Shown: in pieces, positions 22,069 through 33,902 of the stretch
How positions within the stretch are numbered: the stretch's first letter is position 1
Layout: every line of letters starts with the position of its first letter
From: Isoetes taiwanensis
Lineage: Eukaryota; Streptophyta; Lycopodiopsida; Isoetales; Isoetaceae
DNA length: 64,000 bases
NCBI GenBank assembly: GCA_021234155.1
Contig: JAJEKV010000034.1
Location: forward strand, 8,228,028-8,292,027
Direction: 5' to 3'
Position numbers and translations under genes: made by a program
The notes under the pieces: model-generated
Database searches by the model: none
The model's input: the letters and a program-made list of their open reading frames with translations, nothing else
What the model was told of the DNA's origin: nothing

Positions 22069-22768
22069 GGAGGAAGGATGCATTGAGCCACGAAAAGGTG
22101 TCAATATTCTTTATCTCAACTGTTGCTCCTCTAAAGTCATTCTGTGAAAACCAAACTTGCATGGCACCATAGTTCGCGCTGTCTGTAATAAGGTGAAACA
22201 TAAAACTCTTGGGATCCTTTCCATTACAAACTGTAGAGTTGACAACGACAGAGGTGCCCAAGATGTTGTCTGAAAAAAATGACAAAATGGTGTAACAAGT
22301 TATTTGTCAAAAATGGAGAAGTTTGCTGACCAGAAATTTCTGAATGCAATGCAGGGTTGGTTGCCCATTCCAATGTCAACAATATTCCCAGGCAATGAAG
22401 ACTTTTAGGAAGTGCCTCTGTTGCCAGCTGACCAAATGTAGTGCTCTGAACAGTAGCTGCATTGGCCCGTTCTTCTAAGGCCTGTACCTAAGCGTTATAT
22501 TTCATAATCATAGTGGCACTATCATAATGCAATTGTTTTGCTTGGTAAATAAGAAGTGAAAGTTCTCGCATGATTGGTTCAGCCTCATTTGCTGTAATTG
22601 CGCTATCACTTCGTGGTCGCTTTTTGACGTATGCGGTGACATGCTCGATCGGGCACTAAACTCCCAAGCAAGCTGTAGGTTGTTGTTTTCTTTTGCCATC
22701 ACCACATAAGCCTTGGCCAAAGTCAACTGATCACCAAGCTGCCTTGCAAAAGAATGTATGTTGAGCAT
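22069..22768 (-). pseudogene. GAUT-type galacturonosyltransferase fragment (GT8)
   Basis: Minus-strand frames read, in family order, ARQLGDQLTLAKAYVVMAKE, NNNLQLAWEFSA, LIYQAKQLHYDSATMIMK, VQALEERANAATVQSTTFGQ, LPKSLHCLG, LEWATNPALHS, then SDNILGTSVVVNSTVCN, FMFHLITDSANYGAMQVWF and ATVEIKNIDTFSWLNAS. This is the middle of a plant GAUT, the Golgi enzyme family that builds pectic homogalacturonan. A frameshift, an in-frame stop (TAG before VQALEER) and loss of both the N-terminus and the catalytic C-terminal half show it is dead. At its 3' edge it abuts an RCC1 fragment on the opposite strand. Confidence 0.85.
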
Positions 22769-22890
22769 TTCCTCCGTTAGATTAAGACTGGTGGCTCGTC
22801 CTAGGCCGTTATTTCTTGACTGAGAATAAAAGGAGATGATAGAAGAACTTGTAATGCCAGAAATCCCAAGTTTACTACAGAGAGTTCCTG

Positions 22891-23020
22891 CATCTGCATA
22901 GAAGCCAAGATGAGTCTACAGATAATTCTAAAATTTTGAAGAAATGACCAAAATGCATCTGCATAGAAGCCAAGATGAGTCTACAGATAATTCTAAAATT
23001 TTGAAGAAATGAGCAAAATT
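22891..23020 (+). repeat. 65-bp tandem duplication
   Basis: The unit starting catctgcatagaagccaag and ending gaagaaatga.caaaatg is present twice in tandem with one or two differences, indicating a recent local duplication. Confidence 0.85.
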
Positions 23021-23733
23021 TACCCTGATTTGTGATAATAAAATCATTTGAAGGGAACAACCTATAGCCATGTATATATTCAGGAAAGAGACATTGATTA
23101 TTAAGGGATCTCCAAGGATTGCATGAGATAATAATAGAAGAAAGGACAACAGCCTGAACCATCAAAACCAGCAGCAATGACTATCCCATTATTAAACACC
23201 AATGCAGAATAAAATTTCGGGTGATTTGCAACTAAACCAGTCTTACCACTATGCCACTACCACCACTATGTCAGTGTAATAGCTATAGCATGCAAAGCTT
23301 TCTATCTGTTATATTCATCCTCGTCCCCATATCAAGAAGAGCCAGAAGTTTATATGCACTTTGGTTTACAACTAGGTGTTACAGCAGTTTATATTACATC
23401 TTTTTGTGCTGCCACATGGTTCCACCCAATATGCATGTGTCATAAAACTACTACTGTTGGTTCTGATTAACAGTGCATAATTTCGGTCAGGTCCTGGCAG
23501 AAGAGGGCAAGGCTAAGTCTTGATATTTATATACTAAAATGACAGATTTGTTTACCTGATCTTCATTATCTTGCATGCATTCCCCATCCATTTGTATTTC
23601 AGGGACCATATGCTCAAAGGCCTGGTTGCCTTGTCGAAAATTTGGCCGCTGTTCCTACTGAATGGATAAGCCCTTTTGCCATATTGCCCATCAGCATGAT
23701 CTTTTCTGGGATCAGACAAAACCGTCGTATTTA

Positions 23734-24185
23734 GAGTCCGGGATGTGGTATTTTCGGACTTTTTTTGTGGTGTTTCCGGCCACCCGTTATCAGCCACTGT
23801 GCACTTCACAGTTGCAAGCCCAGAACCAACTATTTTGGGTCATTTTTTGCTCAATCCATCCCTATCTTAACTCAAATCACTTTCTCTCTTCATCAAACTA
23901 GTGTTAAAGAGGAAGACAAAGTGGTTGGAAGGGTTTTTGAAGCGTTTCAAGCCGTCCAGGGAGCTGCAAGAAGGATCCGACCAAAGATTTCGACCCCGCG
24001 CGCAGTTTCACGCTTGGTTTTTGGCCAGAAATACCACTTTTTGGCCAGAAATACCATATCTTTAGCCAGAAACACCAGTCTTTTTGGCCAGAAACACCAC
24101 TTTTTTGGCCGAAAATACTACTTGGCTGATATCGGGTGGCCGGAAATACCACAAAAAAAGTCCGGAAATACCACATCCCGGACTC
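23734..24185. mobile_element. 452-bp MITE with long TIRs and TA target duplication
   Basis: Ends are GAGTCCGGGATGTGGTATTT and its inverse complement. The inverted arms extend about 65 bp each with few differences, through ggccaccc(g)...atcagcca. A TA dinucleotide flanks both ends (23732-23733 and 24186-24187), as in Tc1/mariner (Stowaway-like) elements. The right half of the interior holds tandem units of the form tttttggccagaaatacca. No transposase is encoded. Confidence 0.8.
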
Positions 24186-24187
24186 TA

Positions 24188-25850
24188 TATACGGGCGTCC
24201 GGATCAAACCCTCTTCCATGACCATGTCTTTTCATTCCTTGTGAATCAGATAAGGTGTCCAGCAAGCACCATTCAAGTTCTATCTTGAGACTAACCGTGT
24301 CTAGGCACTTCCCTTCCGCCTTATCAGATAAATCATGCCCTTAAAGCTAGCTCTTGGATGCCCAGCTCTAGTCAAACAGTACCAGCCTTAGCTATTCTTC
24401 AAAACCTAAGATCAGCCATGCCAGAAACCCTAGATAACCCAAAACAAGGTGCTGCGCACGGAGGGTTGCCCTCCATGGCCGGAGGGTGAAGTGGCTTAAA
24501 TCATAGTTCAAAGTCATATTTTGACAATCAATTCAAAACCATAACCCCGAACATTTAGACACAAAATCCTTTGTAGCCAATGAACTACCTTTATCTTCCA
24601 AAATGCACCACATAGGAGATTTTTGTGAAGTGGAATTGGTGGCAAAGGGAACTAGTGTCTGCTTTACCCAGTGCATTGACCATTAGTGTGAAGGTTCACA
24701 ATAAAAAGAGCCTCAATCCTTTATTACATATGCACAGAAGAACCTATAAATAGGCCATTTGACTGGATAGGTCAACAGTGTTGAAGGTCATAAATGAGTA
24801 AAAAATGTAAGGTTATTAATGTTAAGATACTGTGTGAGCGTGATTAAAAAAAAAAAATCATAGGGAACAAAGCAAACGCATATGAAGTGTAAACGTCCAG
24901 GTGGATTTGAAAGTTCACAGTGAAGACTGGTAAGTGCAAAAATAAAACTGGTCAAAAAAATTGCAAATCAAGAAATACATGCTCTTTTATAGTTGGCATG
25001 AATAAGCTAGCATGAATAATTGAAGTGGCAAGGGATTCGAAGATGCACCCCACACATGAGAAATAAAAATAGTAATATTCCATGGCCTCTTAAAAAAAGA
25101 AAATAGGAAAGTAAATGCAAATAAGAAACTTATCATGTAGCAATGTTTGGCTTGACATCGCTGGGCTTGGGCGAGATAGATTGAATAATAAACCCATGTG
25201 TATTAGAGGTTTATAAGCAGGTTTTTGTGTAGAGGTATAAGGATTCACGTTTTGCTTCTTAACATTGTCCGTGCACATAACACCGACAAATTGCATAACA
25301 CTGACAAATTGCCAGTGAAGTATGATGTTGTAAGCTTATTTATTCTACCTATATCCTGCCAATGCAGGATCAGCAGACACCACCTCTGTTGAATGAACCA
25401 AGAAGATTTTGCCCACTATTGTCAGTAATAAGTAGTAGGGTTTTGGTTTGTGGATGTTCCATTATCTCAATTTGGGATGGAGACATTTTGCAGGGTGATC
25501 GGCAAAACCACTGCATGATTTTCTTGGCCTCTTTCTTCTGTTCCAGACACAAATCAGTTACTTTTCAATTTCCAATCCGTGCCACGGTTCTACTGCATCG
25601 ACTTACATTATTCAAATCGGCCACAGATAAATTTCTTTTCTCTGTCACCTGAGAATAGACAATGCCATTTACTACAACAAAGTATGATGTTGTAAGTTTT
25701 TCTATTCTATCTCATAAATTATCCTGCTGTGTGTTGTGTCCTGAGAATAGAGAATGTACCCAACATTTATTGCAACATAACGTTTATTAATACCAATGGA
25801 GATGATGTTGTGGCTGCACCTTGTGGTCAATAATATGATAATAATATGTT
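24188..25850. other. Intergenic DNA, no supported gene
   Basis: AT-rich. A phrase 'aaaacaaggtgctgcgcacg' with a following inverted gggttgccct/ccggaggg motif at about 24442-24488 also occurs near 20004-20050, so it belongs to a small repeat. Otherwise I see nothing. Confidence 0.5.
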
Positions 25851-26129
25851 ATCATGCAGTTCTAGTGGCTATAGAGCTGCATACTACAGAAAAACAAATA
25901 TGGCAGATCAGACATGAGGAAAAAGCATTGAGAACATGCAAGGGAAAAATACTTATAGCATTGTTAAACTCTTCACATCGTCTCATGTGCACAACAATGA
26001 TCTTGGCTTGACAGAACAAAAAAATATAGAAACTCCTAACAATTGTTCTTGTGTGGCTACATGCAACCATTAAGAATGGAGATATCATTGGGCACACATT
26101 ATCTTGTTGCATTGCTTGGGCACGCTTTC

Positions 26130-26300
26130 TCTCACCACAATTCAGATTCAAGCAATGTATTCTCCACCTCCAACTTACTGGCCCCAGGTATATCACTGCT
26201 GATCCTGTCTTCATTTCCATCAGCATGAAAACCCTTAATTTCAAGTGAACCATCATTCAACAATGAAGAATCACTCCTTGTAACCCGTCACAGTCACCAT
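26130..26300 (-). other. Exon-like fragment, unidentified
   Basis: The minus strand reads SDSSLLNDGSLEIKGFHADG, NEDRISSDIPGASKLEVENT and LLESEL before a donor-like gtgaga. It looks like coding sequence for a Ser/Asp-rich disordered segment. With the fragments at 26750-26960 and 27857-27960 on the same strand it may be part of one decayed gene. No family is recognised with confidence. Confidence 0.3.
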
Positions 26301-26749
26301 CAGAATTGCGTTCCATTACAGTTTAAGACTTTCTCTTGTCATTCGGCTATGAATCTGAATGGCCTATTCATAGAAGTCTGCATTGCTTTTATATTTGACA
26401 TTTAGACAATACTATACCTGCTCTGCCTCATGAAGTTGCATAATGCATGCCCTTCTCTAACAATGCTGCTTTTATTAGCAGCAACTATGCCATCTTTTCT
26501 TCGTTATTAGAATGACTGCTTCTGAATTGTGAACCTTTTGATCACTAAAAATGCTCTGTCTGAAGTTGCACATTGCCAATCTCAAGCAAGTGGGTGTCAA
26601 ACGAACGCGTTGATCGGGACTATCATATAATCTTTAATATCCCTTGGAATGCACATGCTCTGCAACTGTAAAAAAATCTCCAGGCGAATAGCAGGACATC
26701 ATAACCAAAACCAGACCCACTATAACTGGGCGGACTGCCAGGAACCAGC

Positions 26750-26960
26750 TCCAAATGATTTTGCCACAAACAACTTGCCCATTAGCGTCCACAGGAACTA
26801 CTGGTGGATATGGTGGATAAGCATGTGGCATATTGCAATAAGGAAATTGCCCCATCATAGATATGTCCTGCATAATAATCAAGTGGAATTTCCGCTGTAA
26901 ATCAGGACCAAAAGGATATTCTGCATTGTAGCTTTGAAAACCAGGTTGTCCATAACCAGA
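26750..26960 (-). other. Exon-like fragment rich in Tyr/Pro/Gly
   Basis: The minus strand reads QEASSGYGQPGFQSYNAEYP, then (after a shift) GQFPYCNMPHAYPPYPPVVP and VDANGQVV. Such Tyr-Pro-Gly-rich segments occur in disordered parts of plant RNA-binding proteins such as YTH-domain (ECT) proteins, but no defining domain is present here, so the assignment is only a suggestion. Confidence 0.3.
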
Positions 26961-26982
26961 TGATGCTTCTTGATTTATTATT

Positions 26983-27310
26983 ATTTTTTTTTTGAAGGTA
27001 AGATAAATTTATATTCAGATAGGAAGAATTACATCAGAAAGATCCCGCAAGGATCAAATAACCTAGTACAGAGGATCCCATGTGGATCAAATATAATATT
27101 TGAAGCTTGGTACTCATAATTTTTTCTCAACCTCTTCTTCCAACTAACTAGTACTACAGGATCAGAATCAACATCTTCCCAGCTAGAGGAATACTACAGG
27201 AGACAAATATAAAATTTCCTCAAGCTACGAATATACCTTGAATGCTCTATGAACCACCTCTTGCAAGAGTAGAGACGAACAGAGAAAGGCATGAAGAAAA
27301 CATGAGCAAT
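26983..27310 (-). repeat. Retroposon 3' end with poly(A), second copy
   Basis: Reverse-complement copy of the 19675-20003 repeat, ending on the minus strand in cttcaaaaaaaaaaaa. The two copies differ at many sites and each carries its own tail, as expected of independent retropositions. Confidence 0.7.
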
Positions 27311-27856
27311 CTCCCGCATTGCTCAAGGAAGCTAACACAGCTCCAAATAACCCATTCTGCAAATTAATCAATACTGATTGTACCAGGAAAGATGCTGCAT
27401 TGTCAGGATATATGCAGTCGGCCTAGAATGAATGTAGCCATCAGAATTGCTGCATTGTCGGGATATGAAGTAGTCAGCATTGGTTCCTATTCAAGGAATG
27501 TAATATTTGAACAACCATGCTTTCACCCTCATTTGAATACAAAAGATAATCGCGTGTGCCGACAATTGCTGTAAAGGAAGAAGTGCTAAGCGTGTTCTAT
27601 ATAAAGAAAAATTCGCTAGGATCTTCAAAGCAAATCAACAGATATCAAAGTTTAGAGTGGCCATACAATTCAGGCCCTCAATGAAGAACGGATATGAAGC
27701 TATAAAAAAGAAATGCAAACAAAAGAAATACAGACCAGGAAAAAATGACTATTGGCTAGTCCATTCCGTACCCTTCCTTTGATAACCCTTGCTTAGGAGA
27801 TTAAACATTCATGAAAAGATCTAAGTTAGGTCATGCCATGGCTCTAATTCAAAAAT

Positions 27857-27960
27857 AATCTATATATACCGTAAGCAAGTCCTTGGACATCAATAAACCC
27901 ACTTGAAGGATCAAAAAACACATCAAATGATGGGGCTGCTGCATCATCAAATAGAGAAGC
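27857..27960 (-). other. Exon-like fragment
   Basis: The minus strand reads LASLFDDAAAPSFDVFFDPS and SGFIDVQGLAYG, ending at a donor-like gtatat. It has good coding character but no recognised family. It is on the same strand as the pieces at 26.1-27.0 kb. Confidence 0.3.
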
Positions 27961-28214
27961 AAATCCAAGCGGAAGCAATTTAAGTCCCCTTCAAATTTTA
28001 AGGTCAACCGTGGACTATGAAAAAATCCGATTCTGGTCCTGCTTCCTTTAGATGCAAGCTCTACTTGCTCAGAACTGCCTGCAGCAATCACGATTCTTCA
28101 ACTCAGATTGCCCAGAGCAGGCCTCTCCGGTTAGCCAGTTTCAAGAGTGGCTGCCCAACAACGAAAACGACCGAGAGTTTACAGCCAATAACAGGTTTTG
28201 AGCAGTCATAGGCA

Positions 28215-30000
28215 TATTTCAAGCATATATTGGCATATACCGATAATATGCCACAAACCCACATAAACAAGGGTTTGCCCCCCTAAGGGCAACCCAACAA
28301 AAATCATTTTTGCCCGTCATGGCCTTAGGCTTTTTTTTTGAGCCACACCCCATGGGTAAGCATTAAACTTTGTTATAAAGATTTCCATAAGGCAATTTCT
28401 TAGCATTACGATGTAATGCTTGCCATCCATCCCATTAAATCCCATCATTGCATTATTCTTGGGTCTTGTTTCGAGGCCCACTTTTGGCCAGCATTAAATT
28501 TTGCCTTGCTGGTATTCAACACCTTACATAACTCCATTAATTAATTTATCCGTATCTCCAATACCTTTTATAAATGCTTAGTCCATTTCCTCCTACATGC
28601 ATTATTCACCAAGGCCCTGCATTTATAACTTTAACATGGTCTATTGATGGCCATATGCAAAATTCATTTTTTTTTTTTTTTAAATGGCACTAACCGTATG
28701 CCTTTCCATCATATCCCTTGCTAAACAACGTTATTTACATCTATTAAACATGTTACTTTGCTTAGTCAACACTTTTGCTTGTGGATCCATTCATTACATG
28801 TGATCCACCATTCTGAATTGCATAAAAAAAAAAAAAAAGTCAACTCACACTGATCTATGCAAGCTGAGGTGATCTTTATCTTATGGTCATTAGGAATGGA
28901 AAGACCTAGCTTCTAATATCTTTAGTATTGTAATGTCATAATAAAGATTGATTTCCACTATAACTGAGATAAAGAAAATTTGCCACACATGATCCACCTG
29001 AAAACAACCCAAAAGTCCACTTTGCCAAAATATTACTTGGCTGGAAAGGTGAGACTTGGGGCAATAGAAGAAATAACCCTAACATGACTGCAGAACAATC
29101 CATGAATGTCCCCATAAGAACACCGAAGCAGCTCTTGCATCAAAATGATTGAGGATAAAGAAATGTCTAAGATCATATCTTTGCTATGGGAAAGTCGTCT
29201 CTAAGCAGCAAAACGAAAGCTATGATGCAAATTTCCTCATCCCTCAAAGTGGGTGAAGCTCTGAATTTGGGGCAAATGACGATGGATTTTGAAATGGTCA
29301 TTTCTTCTGCCACACATAAACTTTGGTACAATAGTGGCATATGCATGCCAAAATTGGAAGGGGTGATGTTGATATGTAGAGATTGGAAAGGTCAAAATTG
29401 AAAATTGAAATTATACTCCAAAAAAGCTTTTCGGATTAGAAATTTGATATATTTCTTTTCCGGTGAACAAAAGTCCTTGGGGGGAATCACCTAGAAAAAA
29501 ATCCAAAACCTTTTCGTTCGGTTTGGAAAACCCTAGATTAACAAGATTGATTTCCATGTCTGATGTCTCGTATTTATTTAAATATGTCTCATATTTAAAT
29601 ATCCCAAGGCAAAATTTTGAAGCTTATTTTGAAATTCCATTTGCTAATGGTAGAACTTATCACTAAACTCAGTTTGGATTAAGAGTACATGTGGGGCAAT
29701 ATAGTGCAACGAGTAAGAGTTGAACATGTTCTAAGGGTTTAAAAGCCCTTATTTTGGTGTATAGGAATTCAAGAATTTTGAATTCCACTAGTGCGAATTC
29801 AAATTTATGTGTATTGTGAGAGAGGAAAATGGTCTAAGTCAATTCTTTAAGGGTACAGCCAGGGATAACCACGGATACTATAGTATAAGATAAGATTCTT
29901 AATGTAGGGATGTAAAGAAAGAAAGCTAAGTCAATAGTGAATGGAAGCTCTCGTGGAAGCTCTGATGCTAATAAATCCGAGAGTAAGAAATGTGAGGCTT
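28215..30000. other. Intergenic DNA, no supported gene
   Basis: AT-rich with two homopolymer runs (T at about 28665, A at about 28826). Short frames at 29186-29401 and 29463-29666 have no recognisable content. The promoter and 5' leader of the peptide gene at 30039 should lie at the right edge. Confidence 0.5.
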
Positions 30001-30038
30001 CAAATAAGCTTCTAATACTTACACTGAAGAAAGCAGCA

Positions 30039-30411
30039 ATGGCAGAAACAGAAGTTGTACTAGTGCTTGCAATTCTTCTTATAGCTTCGACTTGTTCCGG
30101 TAAGTATGGTTTGTGTAAAAAATGAAACACGATTGCAAAACAAAAATTAACTGAATTTTGTACAGGAGAACCACAAGTAAAGGAATATGGGGCGTTGGCA
30201 GGAGGGAGGAGAGGTCTCTTTGTTCAGAAAACTTCAGAGGTAAGTAAGTACTTTATAATTCACTTTGATTTGTGCGCAAAGCAGAAGAAAAAATAAATAT
30301 CTATGATGATGTTGTTTGCAGGCAGAGATGCCATTTTTTAGTGACTACGTAGGCCCTGCACGCAGTCCTATAATCTATGAGAGCAAACCTTCGCCGCCAC
30401 CAAAGAAATAA
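30039..30411 (+). CDS. Small secreted peptide precursor with PSY-like core
   Basis: Three exons (30039-30099, 30166-30239, 30322-30411) join at GTAAGT donors and CAG acceptors to encode 74 aa ending at TAA. The first 20 residues, MAETEVVLVLAILLIASTCS, are a typical signal peptide. The middle includes VKEYGALAGGRRGLFVQKTS, with a dibasic RR. The C-terminus reads FFSDYVGPARSPIIY, then ESKPSPPPKK. The D-Y-x-x-P-x-x-(N/S)-P spacing matches the core of PSY peptides (plant peptides containing sulfated tyrosine), whose precursors are about 70-75 aa. In that family the Tyr after Asp is sulfated and the peptide promotes growth via receptor kinases. The canonical Asn and the downstream His-x-Pro are missing, so it is at best a divergent member. 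Splice phases and the lack of stops argue that it is a functional gene. Confidence 0.75.
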
Positions 30412-30780
30412 CATGGACTGGATAACTCTGGCTTGGAGTTTATGTAGTAGTGTTTGATACAAATAAATACGAGGATTTGTTTAATATTCGAATGTTTCAT
30501 AACCAATTGAAGCCTCTCACGGACCTGCTGTAATGCCGAGACAACATAAGGCAATTGTCAATTGTGGCTTCCACTAATGCATTTACTCAGTCAATAAGTT
30601 AGATAGTGAGGAAATACTTCTTTATAAGATTCCATTAACACCACAACAATTTTTCTTAAAACAGCGATATACAGGGTTCGAAAAAAGTGAGATTAACCTT
30701 ACATTTTGTTCTATAAAATTTGCCAATGTGCAGATGATGTTGACATGAGTAGGACATGTTGTCCTAAAAAAAAAGGAGCG

Positions 30781-30800
30781 AATTGGACTTTGTCCTACTA
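30781..30800 (+). repeat. 20-bp direct repeat left of LINE fragment
   Basis: AATTGGACTTTGTCCTACTA occurs here and identically at 32090-32109, flanking the LINE fragment and about 0.4 kb of additional DNA. Confidence 0.8.
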
Positions 30801-30837
30801 GTTTTTGAAGAGGAGGACATTGTCCTACTCTTTTTAA

Positions 30838-31689
30838 GTGGAGAAGGATTTTTTTTTAATGTGGAGAGCAGATATTATTTCTATTGAACAGTGGTATTTT
30901 GGTATTGACATTGCTCCTTGGCAATGGTTTCAGGAGACATATGGGTTGTTGGATAAAGATATCACTATATGGGCTTATGTTGCAAGTGCTCTTCCTCTAA
31001 TTAAGAAGGTGGGTACCAAGAGATGCTGGAACTTTGTTCAAAGTATTAAAGAAGGCAAGAAGCTAGTAAGTTCATGCTACAGATTGCTTACCTCCTCAAG
31101 TACTTTATCACCTTCTCGAAAATGGCACTTACAGACTTTGCCTTCTCAATGGCAATCCATCTGGAACCTTGTTTGGTCTAAATATAATCCTCCAAAGGTA
31201 AACGTTCTACTTTGGCAGGTGATTCATTGCTCTTTGAGAGTTAATCAGATGGTTCATCGCTTTAAGCTGGGAGTAAGCCCACTTTGCCCAATGTGTGAGC
31301 GGTGCATTGAAACATTGGAGCACTATTTATATTTGTGTGCAGAGCTGAGTAGTCTTAGGTCCTGGCTGCATTTTTTTTTTGGAGTATCTTTGGATAGTCA
31401 GCACTTTCTTTTGGGTATTTATCCAAATCAGTGGACTGATTCTAAAAGGATTGCATTTCACATGGCAAAGTCTTGGCTAATATGGAGTGTATGGAAGCGA
31501 AGGCGAAGAAAGGTCTTTTATGATAAGCATATTGCTTCTCAGGTGGTGCTTCAAAAAATTCGTAAGAAGTTGTATAATTGCTTTCAGATCTCCAATTGGC
31601 CTGATCGTATTAAAATTCTAATATGGAGTGATCATCTAAAAGTGATTGATGCTTCAGGGACATTTCTTACTTCTGGAAGTACTTTGTAA
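30838..31689 (+). pseudogene. LINE reverse transcriptase C-terminus (zf-RVT), 5'-truncated
   Basis: An uninterrupted 283-codon frame has the hallmarks of the zinc-binding domain at the end of plant LINE polyproteins: WNLVWSKYNPPKVNVLLWQV, then PLCPMCERCIETLEHYLYLC (C-x2-C...H-x4-C type), then RSWLHFFF. Reverse transcriptase and endonuclease parts are missing upstream, as in 5'-truncated insertions. After the stop there is a short 3' UTR and an A-run (ttcttcaaaaaaaa) at about 31725-31736, consistent with target-primed insertion. It is probably not expressed as a protein on its own. Confidence 0.82.
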
Positions 31690-32089
31690 TATTTTGAAGG
31701 TATAATATGAAGTAAAACACGTTCTTCAAAAAAAATTATCTTAGATATACATAGAAATTCACCTTTTAAATATTCACTACACAAAAAAGTTAATTACCTT
31801 TGCTTTTAAATAAAATAAATAAAAACAACTTTTTTTATTTTGGACCCTCTCATTTTCCCCTTTTTTTCCTTTTCGGCCTTTGATTCTATTTCGTCCATAT
31901 GGCCGAATAAGGCACGCCACCATAACCCATATGTTGAAATTTGGAAAAAGATGTCAAGTCGTCAAATATACAATGCTACACAGGACCATCTTGTATGAAA
32001 TGTTTATGAAAGTTTTTTGCTACATCAAAACATTGCGTTTTTCTTTATAAGATCTCATTATCTTTGCCAAGAACTTTTTGTTCTAAGGA

Positions 32090-32109
32090 AATTGGACTTT
32101 GTCCTACTA
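32090..32109 (+). repeat. 20-bp direct repeat right of LINE fragment
   Basis: Exact second copy of the 30781-30800 sequence. The right copy lies about 350 bp beyond the LINE A-run, so it is not a simple target-site duplication of the LINE alone. Confidence 0.8.
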
Positions 32110-33890
32110 CTTTTGTATTGGATTGAATATATCCTGCTGAATTTTGAGATGTCCTATTTATTTCAAAACTAAAAGGATTTTTGTTTACCTCATTTTTCAC
32201 ACGACAAAATTAGTATGAAAAACAATTAAGAACAGAAGACCTGTCTGAAAATTGCAAAGCCCAATTGAGGATCGGGAAGTTGGAGATGGAATTGGATGCT
32301 AAAACGGGGAGCAGAGGGAGGCCGTTGTTCAGCTGGCAAATGCCCGGTTGGATCCACATTATATGATGAGGATTGACTCCGAAAACAGTGTATATATCTT
32401 GGTGCAGGCCTTGGAATTGGAGTCTGTGTTATTGTCAAATAATCGTCCCTGTTGCACCCTGCACAAAAAAAAAAAAAAAACTAACATACGCTAGATCAGC
32501 ATCTACCTCGGTCAATCCCTTGGCAGTCTTATCATCCTAATATCTAAACTGAACAAGCTAGTCTAGACTAGTACCTATTTTTCCAAAGCCTAAGTAATTT
32601 GAAGATTATTGAGACTAAAAATTAAAGCATATGCTTTATGAGACTGAAATTCTTTTCCATATATTTAGTAAGACATAGCCAAAAAAGAATACCATCTTTT
32701 AGACCATTATCAAAGTATCCCATCATACCTTGAATCATATCATATCTTTAAAGATGAAAATAGACCCTTCAACTCTAAATCACGTTCTATCAAATTTCAT
32801 GTTTGAAATTCAGAAGTACAATAGCATTCCAGCAATAGAAGTTAATATTAATAACCAGTTTTTGACTCTGTTTTTGTCATTTAGATGAACTGCTGACACC
32901 AAGCTTGTTTTTCAGCCACAGCAATAGTCTCTTCCAAATCTCCATCATTCTTCAAGCCTAGTCCAACTATAAAAGCAAAGGGAACAATGGGAAGAAAATC
33001 CCGTACCTGCAGCCAATCAGTACCCTGTTAACGTGAAAACGGTATCAGGGCAAGGGCCAAAAGGTTACATTGGGATTTTCAGTTTATCACTGATTATCCA
33101 TTGTGCCTCTTGCCCTTCCAGTTAGAAAAGACTAAAAGAATAGAAGGAGAGGTAAGAGTGCAACTGCCTATACATCTGTCTTAATGTAATGAATTCATAA
33201 ATACAATGCCACTTAATGGTTCCAATATGAGCAGAACGAAATAGCCATCTGCATATGTCTTTCAAACTATCTTTGTGACCAAATGGAAGCAAATAGTTTA
33301 CTCCCTGAACAAAATTACAAGCATTAGAGTTCTTTTGAGGTCAAATAAGGGCCTCCTAAGAATATATTAGGGGGGCCGCCACGTAGGATCCCGAACCTAG
33401 CTTCCCCCCTCCATACCTAAATTTCACTCTCCCCTAACCTAACTACCTAACCTCTGAACCTAACCCCCGAACCTAACCCCGCAATCATTATTTCCTAACG
33501 ACCTGAATATTTGATGATTATATCTAGGATTTTCGTTTTCCCACCTTCGAGCTTATGCCATCGAGCTTCAGCACCATCGATCGAGCTTGCCCTCGCGCCA
33601 TCGACCTTGCCATCGGCCATCGAAGCCAACGATCTTGCCATCAGCGCCCATGCGCTTTTTGAATTGGATTATGGTAGATTCTTTGCAAATAGAGCGAAAT
33701 TTTTCAATTTCGCCTCGTTTTGTTGGCAAGAATCTTCCTTATTATAATCTCCGCTCCGGTTCTCGGTCTTTTGCAACGTCAATGGCAAAGGTATTTGGTT
33801 TCCGAGTCGTCATTGCATTCCTTTGAGTGTTCTTCCTTCTAATACTTCTGTTTCAGGATCAAACTAATTCGAGGGTCAATTTAGAGTGCA
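32110..33890. other. Intergenic DNA, no supported gene
   Basis: AT-rich to 33340. At 33370-33480 there is a C-rich patch with repeated cctaacc(t/c)..gaacctaa units (degenerate telomere-like), and at 33540-33640 a run of catcga-containing repeats. No gene recognised. Confidence 0.45.
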
Positions 33891-33902
33891 AGTGCCAAAA
33901 GA

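Noticed and set aside
22019-22768. Functional GAUT gene
   Set aside because: Only the middle third is present, with a stop and a frameshift, and it is fused to an RCC1 fragment.
25852-26256. 134-aa minus-strand ORF as an intact gene
   Set aside because: Only part of the region has coding character and it is in another frame ending at a donor-like site; the long ORF itself shows no family.
30781-32109. Simple target-site duplication of the LINE
   Set aside because: The 20-bp repeats are not adjacent to the LINE 3' A-run; about 350 bp of other sequence intervenes.
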